Of a stretch of 25,077 bases of DNA, positions 1-7,484 are shown piece after piece. The DNA lies in the NCBI GenBank assembly GCA_027083475.1, contig JALWON010000098.1:1-25077 (forward strand). The letters run 5' to 3'. Source of the DNA: Sulfurimonas sp. (GTDB lineage: Bacteria; Campylobacterota; Campylobacteria; Campylobacterales; Sulfurimonadaceae). The notes beneath the pieces were generated by a model. The model did no database searches, was not told where the DNA came from, and worked only from the letters and a program-made list of their open reading frames with translations. Position numbers and translations under genes: made by a program. Within the stretch, counting starts at the first letter, position 1. Every line of letters begins with the position of its first letter.

Positions 1-873
1 AAATCAAGAGCTCAAAGCTGGTTTGCCAGAGCATTGTCAGACAAAAAGACACTTGAGCCCTCTTACGAGTGGCAGTTTGGAGACAAGTTTACAGGTAAAA
101 AACAGTTGTGGCAAGAGTCTACAAGAGACAATGCCCTCTTTCTCTCAACAGCAGTGCATCTCAACAGTGACCAGCTCAAGCCGGTCTTTGACTGGTTTGA
201 CAAGACTCTCCGTATTACAGGTGTCGGAGGATGGGATCCCAAATTTACAATGAAACTTTGTCAAGAAGACCATTATAAAGATGAGATTTTGAAGTTTTTA
301 CATACAGCTGATATGGATATTGAAGATATTGAGATAGAAGATGATTCATATGATGCACAGAGAGATTCAGTTAACCAACTTTCACGAGCAATGAAAAAGT
401 TATCGGTAGGTGATACTCTTATGAATGTCAAAATGTGGCATAAAGACAGTAGCGGCAACAAAGTTGCTCTTGATCTCAAAGATGAGTCTGATGGTACACA
501 AAAGCTCTTTGCTTTTATTGGCCCATGGTTGGACTCATTGGAAAAAGGCCATGTTTTGGTCATTGATGAACTACATGACAACTTCCACCCGCTCATGGTC
601 AAGTTTTTGGTAGATCTTTTCCATAGTAATGTGACCAACAAGTCCAATGCTCAGCTCATTTTCACTACGCATGAGACCTCTATCTTAAGTCAAGATGTCT
701 TCCGTCGTGACCAGATCTGGTTTTGTGAAAAGAAGGAGAAGGCAACGGTACTGTATTCTCTTGTTGAGTTCAAGCCCAGAAAAGGTGTAACAGACTTGGA
801 AAAAGGATACCTCTCCGGTCGTTACGGAGCCTTACCATTCTTTAAAAGTATCAGTATGATGATGGGTGAGTAG
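1..873 (+). CDS. AAA/ABC-type ATPase, RloA/AbiLi-like, 5' truncated by the window edge
   Basis: The reading frame is open to base 1, so the start and N-terminal Walker A lie upstream and this is the C-terminal part of a SMC/ABC-like (AAA_21 type) ATPase. Visible marks are a signature-like stretch (SDGTQKLF, about bases 487-510), a Walker B (HVLVIDELHDNFHP, about bases 550-591) in which the usual Glu-Leu-His-Pro form is loosened to His-Asp-Asn-Phe-His-Pro, and a switch histidine in LIFTTHETSIL. It ends two bases before an RloB gene, the pairing known from lactococcal AbiL and Campylobacter RloA/RloB. In such pairs the ATPase is thought to be the sensor or regulator and RloB the effector; the mechanism here is inferred. 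A TTG or later start inside the window is possible but unlikely, because homologous-looking sequence continues to the edge. Confidence 0.85.
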   Translation, partial: KSRAQSWFARALSDKKTLEPSYEWQFGDKFTGKKQLWQESTRDNALFLSTAVHLNSDQLKPVFDWFDKTLRITGVGGWDPKFTMKLCQEDHYKDEILKFLHTADMDIEDIEIEDDSYDAQRDSVNQLSRAMKKLSVGDTLMNVKMWHKDSSGNKVALDLKDESDGTQKLFAFIGPWLDSLEKGHVLVIDELHDNFHPLMVKFLVDLFHSNVTNKSNAQLIFTTHETSILSQDVFRRDQIWFCEKKEKATVLYSLVEFKPRKGVTDLEKGYLSGRYGALPFFKSISMMMGE

Positions 874-875
874 CG

Positions 876-1550
876 ATGGGTACAGATGATCTCTTCAGAA
901 AACGAAAAGCTCGAAATGCAAAAGCCATTAGTCGTAAAAGGGAAAAACGAGAGTCCTACGACAAGGTACTTATAGTCTGTGAAGGTGAGAAAACTGAGCC
1001 GTATTATATCACGGCATTAAGAGATCATTTTGGGCTTTCTCAGGCAAATATCGTCATAGATCCCAAGAGTGATTCTTCTCCGACAAGTGTGGTTAGGTAT
1101 GCAAAAGAGCTCATCAAAGAGAACAGTACAGACCCCTACAATCATGTCTACTGTGTCATTGACAGAGACAGACATACAGACTTTCAAAAAGCTGTAGATC
1201 AGGTCAACGGATTTAAGTCTAAAGAGACTGAACTTCACCTGATCATCTCTAGTCCATGTTTTGAATACTGGATACTTTTACATTTCGTTTATACAACTAA
1301 AGCCTTTGGAACGAGTGGTGAGAGTCCTTGCCAAGAACTTATCTCTACTGAACTAAAGCAGTACATTCCAGACTATAAAAAGGGCAATGCTGCCATTATG
1401 GCTGATTTGGTGCAAAACCAACTGGGTACAGCACTTGCCAATGCCAAGCGTTCATTTGAAGCAGCCCAGAGAGATGGCACAGACACTCCCAAGACAGAGA
1501 TGCACATACTTGCACAGTATCTTAAAAATTTAAAAAGGTTAAATGATTAA
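876..1550 (+). CDS. rloB: RloB-like protein (AbiLii-type, TOPRIM-like fold)
   Basis: A 224-residue protein, near the normal size of RloB family members. It starts with a basic stretch, then VLIVCEGEKTEPYYI (about residues 32-46), the Glu-containing strand of a TOPRIM-like fold. VYCVIDRDRH (about 91-100) supplies the acidic D-x-D-like motif, and SSPCFEYWILLHF (about 125-137) is the family hallmark. These acidic residues suggest a metal-dependent nuclease-like effector; this is known only by family resemblance. The ATG follows the stop of the upstream ATPase after two bases, so the two are translationally linked. The stop codon shares a base with the ATG of a 39-codon ORF. The family identity is firm; the biochemical activity is not. 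Confidence 0.88.
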   Translation: MGTDDLFRKRKARNAKAISRKREKRESYDKVLIVCEGEKTEPYYITALRDHFGLSQANIVIDPKSDSSPTSVVRYAKELIKENSTDPYNHVYCVIDRDRHTDFQKAVDQVNGFKSKETELHLIISSPCFEYWILLHFVYTTKAFGTSGESPCQELISTELKQYIPDYKKGNAAIMADLVQNQLGTALANAKRSFEAAQRDGTDTPKTEMHILAQYLKNLKRLND

Positions 1551-1669
1551 TGGAAATATATAAAGAAGGAACTCGTAGCCTCATTCCCAAAGGGATACCT
1601 AGCTCTAACTTGCCAGTTAAAGGCTTCAAGTGCACGAATGATACAATAAGGATCCTTATATGTCAATAA
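1550..1669 (+). CDS. 39-codon coupled ORF of unknown function
   Basis: The sequence TAATG joins the rloB stop to an ATG at 1550. The resulting frame runs 39 codons (MEIYKEGTRSLIPKG... ending RILICQ) and stops at 1669, ten bases inside the downstream HEPN gene. One-base overlap upstream and ten-base overlap downstream are typical of translational coupling. I recognise no domain. It could be a true small protein, a leader ORF whose translation opens the HEPN start site, or the remnant of a longer gene. It has no Shine-Dalgarno of its own beyond purine-rich sequence (AAAAAGG) inside rloB. Coding status is uncertain. Confidence 0.4.
   Translation: MEIYKEGTRSLIPKGIPSSNLPVKGFKCTNDTIRILICQ
1646..1659. 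promoter_or_regulatory. 14-bp perfect palindrome covering the HEPN ribosome binding site
   Basis: ATAAGGATCCTTAT is a perfect palindrome that ends one base before the HEPN start codon at 1660 and contains its Shine-Dalgarno (AAGGA, 1648-1652). In RNA it could fold as a five-pair stem with a GATC loop and mask the ribosome site; in DNA it could bind a dimeric protein. It lies inside the preceding small ORF, so translating ribosomes would melt it. The palindrome is seen; the control role is inferred. Confidence 0.35.
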
Positions 1670-2424
1670 GCCAGATAGAATTTAATAAAATTGTTCAGAA
1701 GCTAAGCCTGCAGCCTGGGACTGATGATTACAGCAAAATAGAGAACTCTATAGAGATAGTAAACATAGCCTTTCTCAAGATTGCGGTAAACAAATTAGAA
1801 AACCTTTTAAATAGGCCGACAAATCAAAATAGAAACCATCTTTTTGACAGATTGATGACATTTTACAATCAAAGAGTACGTGAGCACCAAGTGATGTATC
1901 TACTCATGCATATTATAGAGACTACATTAAGATCAAAGGCTGCCAGTATCATCTCCAAGAAGTTCTCTGATCAAGGTCAGGATAATTGGTGGCATGATAT
2001 GAGAGCCATAGACAAAAAACTGATAGAACCCGTAATGCTTGGTGCGAAATCTGCACACAAGTTAAATGTTGCTCCATCTGATATGACAACTTTTAACTTT
2101 TTTGATTCTATTACCTTTAACCAGCTTCTAAACATTTACAGTGATTTTTGGACAGATTTTAGACCTTCTTTTACTTCAAAAGCTTATAAAGGTCATACAT
2201 TGCCAGAACTCAGTAAAAGAGAGTTTGAAGCAAAACTTAGGCACATCCGAAGTGCTAGAAATGATGTATCGCACCATAAACCAATCAATCATTCAGGGGG
2301 CAGAAGACGTCAAGATCTTATAGATGATATTGAACTTATTCTTTGTCACTTGGGATACAACCTTGATGATGCCATTAACAATATAGACCCAACTCACAAT
2401 ATCATACAATTACAGTACATCTAA
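1660..2424 (+). CDS. HEPN-domain protein with Rx4H motif, putative RNase effector
   Basis: A 254-residue, largely helical protein. Its C-terminal half carries ARNDVSHHKP (about residues 199-208), which contains Arg200-Asn-Asp-Val-Ser-His205, the R-x4-H signature of catalytic HEPN RNases. An earlier helix with IIETTLRSKAASII (about 85-98) followed by a WW pair at 110-111 resembles the first half of Swt1/Abi-type HEPN folds. HEPN proteins in defence loci commonly cleave host or phage RNA and act as abortive-infection effectors. It sits between the RloAB pair and the type III mod gene, nine bases upstream of mod, so it may be the suicide arm of either module. The exact subfamily and partner are unknown. 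The start follows AAGGA at good spacing. Confidence 0.7.
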   Translation: MSISQIEFNKIVQKLSLQPGTDDYSKIENSIEIVNIAFLKIAVNKLENLLNRPTNQNRNHLFDRLMTFYNQRVREHQVMYLLMHIIETTLRSKAASIISKKFSDQGQDNWWHDMRAIDKKLIEPVMLGAKSAHKLNVAPSDMTTFNFFDSITFNQLLNIYSDFWTDFRPSFTSKAYKGHTLPELSKREFEAKLRHIRSARNDVSHHKPINHSGGRRRQDLIDDIELILCHLGYNLDDAINNIDPTHNIIQLQYI

Positions 2425-2433
2425 AGGAAGCAC

Positions 2434-4410
2434 ATGCAAAAACTAGACCAACAAACCCTAAACTTTACCGATGAACATATCGCCAACATTGCGGCGATGT
2501 TTCCGCACTGTGTAACAGAAGTTGAAGATGAAAACGGTACGCTCAAAAAAGCGATAGATTTTGATCTGCTCAAGCAGGAGTTGTCTGCCAATATCGTAGA
2601 GGGGCCAAAAGAGCGTTACCGTATTGACTGGCCAGGTAAGCGGGCCTCTTTAGTCTCTGCCAACACTCCCATCACCAAAACACTCCGTCCTGCCGTAGAA
2701 GAGAGTGTGAACTTTGATACGACGGAGAACCTCTACATCGAAGGTGACAACCTCGAAGCTCTGAAACTTCTGCAAGAGAGTTACCTCGGTGCCATCAAGA
2801 TGATCTACATCGATCCGCCTTACAATACTGGCAAAGACTTTGTTTACAAAGACAACTTTACACGCTCAAAAGAGGAAGAATTACAAGAGAGTGGACAGGT
2901 AGATGAAGAAGGTGGCAGGCTCGTTGCCAATCTTGAGAGTAATGGACGGTTTCACTCTGACTGGTTGAGTATGATGTATCCAAGACTAAAATTGGCTCGA
3001 AACCTATTAAAAGATGATGGAGTAATTGTTCTTTCAATTGATGATAATGAAGTACACAACCTTAGAAAGATTTGTGATGATATTTTTGGTGAAAGTAATT
3101 TCATCGGAGAAATGATTTGGGCAGCAGGTAAAAAAAATGACTCTAAGTATATTTCAATCTCACATGAGTATATGCTAGTATATGTAAAAAATTCTGAGTT
3201 CCTGAATACAAAAAAAACAACATGGAGAAAAAGGAAAGAAGGGCTAGATGACATCTATAAAATGTATGAGAAGTTAAAACGTACATATGGTACTGATTAT
3301 AAATCTATCTCTCAATCTTTAAAAAAATGGTTTGCTGAATTACCTGACTCAAATCCGGCGAAACGACAAAAACATTATTCTCGGGTTGACGCCAAAGGAA
3401 TATATTTTCCAGATAATATTTCATCACAATCAGGTGCTTCAAGACCAAGATACCAAATTCCTCATCCAGTTACAAAAGAGTTTGTTACTGTTCCATCAAG
3501 AGGATGGGGATATACTCTCGAAACTCTTGAACGTTTAATAAAAGAAGATAAAGTAGAATTTGGGGACGATCATACAACAGTTCCAACTTTAAAATCTTAT
3601 TTAAAAGATAGAGAATTGGAAGTTCCATATAGTGTTTTCTATAAAGATGGTAGAGCTGCTACAAAAAGATTAGCAAGTTTAGTCGGTAAAAAAGTATTTG
3701 AAAATCCAAAAGATGAAACAATTATCTCAGAAATTATAGAGTTCAGTTGTACGGATGATGAAATAATATTGGATTTTTTCTCTGGGTCAGCTTCAACTGC
3801 ACATGCAGTGATGCAACTCAATGCTGAAGATAGAGGTAATCGAAAATTTATTTTAGTTCAACTCCCTGAAGAGACAGATGAAAAAAGTGAAGCTTATAAA
3901 TCAGGCTATAAAACCATCGCAGAGATAGGTAAAGAGCGTATCCGTCGTGCCGGTAAGAAAATTAAAGAGGAGAATGCAGACAAAGAGGGTATTGAAGATT
4001 TGGACATAGGCTTCAGAGTCCTTAAAATCGATGAGTCCAACATGAAAGATATTTACTTTACGCCTGATGCAGTCGATAGAGCAAGCCTTTTTGATACGGT
4101 AGATCACATCAAAGAAGACCGTACGCCTGAAGACCTACTCTTTGGGGTACTGGTAGACTGGGGTGTGGACTTGACCTTGCCGATACGACGAGAAACCATA
4201 CACGAAAAAACCGTTTTCTTTGTAGGGCACGACGACCTTACTGCCTGTTTTGATGAAGATCTCGATGTTGATTTCATCAAAGAGCTTGCCGGCAGAGATG
4301 CGATGCGTGTAGTCTTTAAAGAGAGTGGCTTCAAAGATGACGAGACCAAGATAAACGCAGAACAGATCTTCACCCAACTCTCTCCAGGTACAGACCTGAG
4401 AGTCATATAG
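2434..4410 (+). CDS. mod: Type III restriction-modification DNA methyltransferase (Mod)
   Basis: A 658-residue N6-adenine methyltransferase of the beta class, with the motif order of type III Mod subunits. The catalytic DPPYNTG is at residues 127-133, the central recognition domain follows, and the AdoMet-binding DFFSGSAST is at about 447-455 with RKFILVQLPE shortly after. Mod reads the recognition site, methylates one strand of it, and is needed by Res for cleavage. A Shine-Dalgarno (AAAGGAAG) sits just ahead of the ATG, nine bases after the HEPN stop; res follows after 14 bases. The central third is markedly more AT-rich than both ends, pointing to exchange of the target-recognition region. 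No poly-G, poly-C or tetranucleotide tract that would imply phase variation is evident. Confidence 0.95.
   Translation: MQKLDQQTLNFTDEHIANIAAMFPHCVTEVEDENGTLKKAIDFDLLKQELSANIVEGPKERYRIDWPGKRASLVSANTPITKTLRPAVEESVNFDTTENLYIEGDNLEALKLLQESYLGAIKMIYIDPPYNTGKDFVYKDNFTRSKEEELQESGQVDEEGGRLVANLESNGRFHSDWLSMMYPRLKLARNLLKDDGVIVLSIDDNEVHNLRKICDDIFGESNFIGEMIWAAGKKNDSKYISISHEYMLVYVKNSEFLNTKKTTWRKRKEGLDDIYKMYEKLKRTYGTDYKSISQSLKKWFAELPDSNPAKRQKHYSRVDAKGIYFPDNISSQSGASRPRYQIPHPVTKEFVTVPSRGWGYTLETLERLIKEDKVEFGDDHTTVPTLKSYLKDRELEVPYSVFYKDGRAATKRLASLVGKKVFENPKDETIISEIIEFSCTDDEIILDFFSGSASTAHAVMQLNAEDRGNRKFILVQLPEETDEKSEAYKSGYKTIAEIGKERIRRAGKKIKEENADKEGIEDLDIGFRVLKIDESNMKDIYFTPDAVDRASLFDTVDHIKEDRTPEDLLFGVLVDWGVDLTLPIRRETIHEKTVFFVGHDDLTACFDEDLDVDFIKELAGRDAMRVVFKESGFKDDETKINAEQIFTQLSPGTDLRVI
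2980..3870 (+). other. AT-rich central block of mod (target-recognition region)
   Basis: The body of mod between the two conserved methyltransferase motifs changes composition. Counted by hand, the line at 2641-2700 has 33 G/C in 60, and 3601-3660 has 19 in 60; composition rises again after about 3900. Runs of A and T-ending codons are frequent within the block. This matches the region that sets DNA specificity in type III Mod proteins and is most simply read as a swapped recognition domain. The edges are approximate, by eye. Confidence 0.5.
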
Positions 4411-4424
4411 GTAAAGGTGAGCCT

Positions 4425-7400
4425 ATGAAAATTCGTTTCAAACACCAAGCCTACCAACAAAACGCCGTCGATGCTACCGTAGAGTGTTTTACCGGACAAC
4501 CAAGACGAGAAGGCATAGAGTACCGAGTTGATCCGGGTCGAAAGAAAATGACTAAAGGGCAGCAGGCACTTGCACTCGATGCAGAGGAAGAAGCAGGCTT
4601 TAGAAACCATGAACTTCTCATCAGTGAAGGCGAACTGCTACAAAACATTCGTGAAGTGCAGCGTAACCAAAACTTACCGCTTGACAGTGAGCTCAAAAAG
4701 AGCAGTGTCTGTAACATTAATCTCGACATAGAGATGGAAACCGGTACAGGAAAGACCTATGTCTATACCAAGACCATATTTGAACTCTACAAGCGTTACG
4801 GCTGGAGCAAATTTATCATTGTGGTGCCAAGCATTGCCATTCGTGAAGGTGCTGCACAGTCGTTTGAGCTGACCAAAGATCACTTTTTGGAAGAGTATGG
4901 TTTGCAGGCTAAGACTTTCATCTATGATTCTAAATCTCCACAGAACATCAAAAGCTTTTCTACCGATGGCGGCATCAATGTCATGATCATCAATGTACAG
5001 GCATTTAACGCTACCGGAAAAGATGCACGCCGTATCTATGAAGAACTTGATGAGTTTGAGTCACGTCGTCCTATCGATATGATCAAGGCTAACCGTCCTA
5101 TACTGATTATTGATGAACCACAAAAGATTACAGGTGATGATAGAAAAGAATCAAAAAGTTTTAAATCACTTAAAGAGTTTCATCCACTTATGATATTGAA
5201 TTACTCGGCTACACATAAACGACATAGCAATAAAGTCTACCGGCTTGACGCACTTGATGCCTACAACCAAAAACTGGTCAAGAAGATCTCCGTTAAAGGG
5301 GTATCGACGAAGGGGCTTAGCGGAACCAATGCCTATATGTATCTGCAATCAATAGAAGTGGCAAAAGGTAAAGACCCTGTAGCCAGACTGGAGATAGAAG
5401 TTAAACAGGGTAATGGCCCCAAGAGAACACTGCGTAAAATAGAAAAAGGGTTTAACCTCTACTATCATTCCAATGAACTTGAAGCCTATAAGGGATTTGT
5501 TGTTTCAGACATACGGGCACTGGACAACACGATCCATTTTAGCAATGGTCTCATACTTGGTGCGGGAGAAGCTACGGGTAATGTAGAAGAGGGCCTGTTA
5601 CGTCGTATACAGATACGAGAAGCTATAAACTCACATCTGCAAAAAGAGTTGGAGCTTTTTAATAAAGGGGTAAAGGTACTTACCCTCTTCTTCATTGATG
5701 AAGTGGCTAAGTACAGACTCTATACTGATGAAGGGCGTGAACAAGGCGAGTATGCAAAGATCTTTGAGGAAGAGTACAAAAATGCTGTCAATGCACTAGG
5801 TACCATACTCAACCCTGAATATCAAGCTTATTTGCGAAGTATTGATGTAGAACAGACTCACAACGGTTACTTCTCTGTTGACAAAAAAGGCAAACTCACT
5901 GACCCAAAAGTCAAAGCCAGAGGAGAAGGTGCCGGACTGAGTGATGATGTCGATGCTTATGATCTGATACTCAAAGACAAACAACGCCTGCTCTCATTTG
6001 AAGAGCCGACACGATTCATCTTCTCACACTCAGCTCTTAGAGAGGGATGGGACAACCCTAACATTTTCGTTATCTGTACCCTCAAACACAGTGACAATGT
6101 CATTGCCAGACGACAGGAAGTTGGGCGGGGTATGCGTATAGCCGTCAACCAGAAGGGTGAGCGTATGGATGACCCAATGAATGTGCATGACGTGAATGTC
6201 CTTACCGTTGTGGCGAATGAAAGCTATAAAGATTTTGTAGCGGCTCTACAAAAAGAGATCGCTTCTACATTGTCTGACAGACCGAAAAAAGCGGATGAGC
6301 AATACTTTAAAGGTAAAGTCATTGAAGTGGAAGATGGTAGAAAAGTTGTCATAGAAGAGAGACAGGCAAAGTTGATAGAACGCTACCTGATCAAAAATGA
6401 CTATGTAGATCTGGACGGGAATATCAGCGATGAGTATTATGCCGCTAAAGAGGAAGGGAGTGTCGCTCCTCTTCCTGAAGAGCTACAGCCCATAGCCGAG
6501 CAGGTATTTGTATTGGTAGACAGTGTCTACAGTGATGTGATGCTACCGACCTTTGAAGATGAGTACAAGCAAAAGCCAAATCCTCTCAACGACAATCTCA
6601 ACAAAAAAGAGTTCCTCTCACTCTGGGAGAACATCAACCAAAAGGCAGTCTATACCGTACACTTTGACTCAGAAGAACTCATAGACAATGCTGCCAATGC
6701 TTTAGATAAAGAGTTGAAAGTAAGAGAGTTGCAGTATCAGGTTGTAGAAGGTGAGATGGCTGGTGACATTAGCGATGATGACATTAAAGATGGTGGAGCA
6801 TTCAAAGTCAAAGACAGCAGTACCATTACAGGTGATGTGTCTATCCACTCCGGCGTACAGTATGACCTCATAGGTAAAATGGCAAGCGAAACGAAGTTGA
6901 CCCGTAAAACCATTGGCGAGATATTTAAAAAGATCAGTGACAAGACTTTTAACAAATACAGAAAGAATCCTGAAGAGTTCATCCGTAATGCAGGACGCAT
7001 CATTAACGAGCAAAAAGCTACAACAGTGATAGAGCATCTGAGCTACGACAAGACAGAAGACAAGCACCACTTAGAGGACATCTTTACCTTTGACTCCAAA
7101 ACATACGATATAGTCCGTCTAAAAGAGGTAAACAAGCATGTGTACGACTATCTGCTGACAGACTCCGGCAAAGAGCGAGAGTTTGCAGAACTACTTGATG
7201 TCTCTTCAGAAGTCGTTGTCTATGCCAAACTTCCAAGCAGCTTCTTCATCCCTACCCCAGTAGGAGAATACAACCCAGACTGGGCAATCGCCTTTGAAGA
7301 AGGAAAGGTCAAACATATCTACTTCATAGCAGAAACCAAAGGTGACATGTCCACCATGCAGCTAAGAGGCGTAGAAAAGGTTAAAACAGAGTGTGCCAAA

Positions 7401-7484
7401 AAGTTCTTCTCTAAAATTACTTCCGATAAGGTGAAGTATGATGTGGTTGATAGCTATGATAGGTTGATGGAGTTGGTGAAGTAG
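4425..7484 (+). CDS. res: Type III restriction enzyme, Res subunit (helicase-endonuclease)
   Basis: A 1019-residue protein of typical Res length. It has the superfamily 2 helicase motifs: METGTGKTYVY (Walker A, residues 104-114), LIIDEPQK (about 227-234, DEPQ in place of DExH), NYSATHKR (motif III), and FSHSALREGWDNPN followed by ARRQEVGRGMRI (motifs V and VI). The C-terminus carries the PD-(D/E)XK nuclease centre with Asp952 in NPDWA and Glu970-Thr-Lys972 in AETKG. Together with Mod it cleaves DNA with unmethylated, inversely oriented sites after ATP-driven sliding. A Shine-Dalgarno (AAAGGTGAG) precedes the ATG. All key residues are present and the gene looks intact. Its stop codon directly touches the ATG of the next gene. 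Confidence 0.95.
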   Translation: MKIRFKHQAYQQNAVDATVECFTGQPRREGIEYRVDPGRKKMTKGQQALALDAEEEAGFRNHELLISEGELLQNIREVQRNQNLPLDSELKKSSVCNINLDIEMETGTGKTYVYTKTIFELYKRYGWSKFIIVVPSIAIREGAAQSFELTKDHFLEEYGLQAKTFIYDSKSPQNIKSFSTDGGINVMIINVQAFNATGKDARRIYEELDEFESRRPIDMIKANRPILIIDEPQKITGDDRKESKSFKSLKEFHPLMILNYSATHKRHSNKVYRLDALDAYNQKLVKKISVKGVSTKGLSGTNAYMYLQSIEVAKGKDPVARLEIEVKQGNGPKRTLRKIEKGFNLYYHSNELEAYKGFVVSDIRALDNTIHFSNGLILGAGEATGNVEEGLLRRIQIREAINSHLQKELELFNKGVKVLTLFFIDEVAKYRLYTDEGREQGEYAKIFEEEYKNAVNALGTILNPEYQAYLRSIDVEQTHNGYFSVDKKGKLTDPKVKARGEGAGLSDDVDAYDLILKDKQRLLSFEEPTRFIFSHSALREGWDNPNIFVICTLKHSDNVIARRQEVGRGMRIAVNQKGERMDDPMNVHDVNVLTVVANESYKDFVAALQKEIASTLSDRPKKADEQYFKGKVIEVEDGRKVVIEERQAKLIERYLIKNDYVDLDGNISDEYYAAKEEGSVAPLPEELQPIAEQVFVLVDSVYSDVMLPTFEDEYKQKPNPLNDNLNKKEFLSLWENINQKAVYTVHFDSEELIDNAANALDKELKVRELQYQVVEGEMAGDISDDDIKDGGAFKVKDSSTITGDVSIHSGVQYDLIGKMASETKLTRKTIGEIFKKISDKTFNKYRKNPEEFIRNAGRIINEQKATTVIEHLSYDKTEDKHHLEDIFTFDSKTYDIVRLKEVNKHVYDYLLTDSGKEREFAELLDVSSEVVVYAKLPSSFFIPTPVGEYNPDWAIAFEEGKVKHIYFIAETKGDMSTMQLRGVEKVKTECAKKFFSKITSDKVKYDVVDSYDRLMELVK

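Noticed and set aside
3180..3245. A-rich runs in mod as a possible phase-variation tract
   Set aside because: The longest runs are six or seven A interrupted by other bases, typical of Lys/Asn codons here; no long homopolymer or tandem tetranucleotide like those in phase-variable mod genes.
4104..4610. 168-codon minus-strand ORF across the mod/res junction
   Set aside because: It lies antisense to two well-supported genes and has Ser/Leu/Arg-rich shadow composition with no domain.
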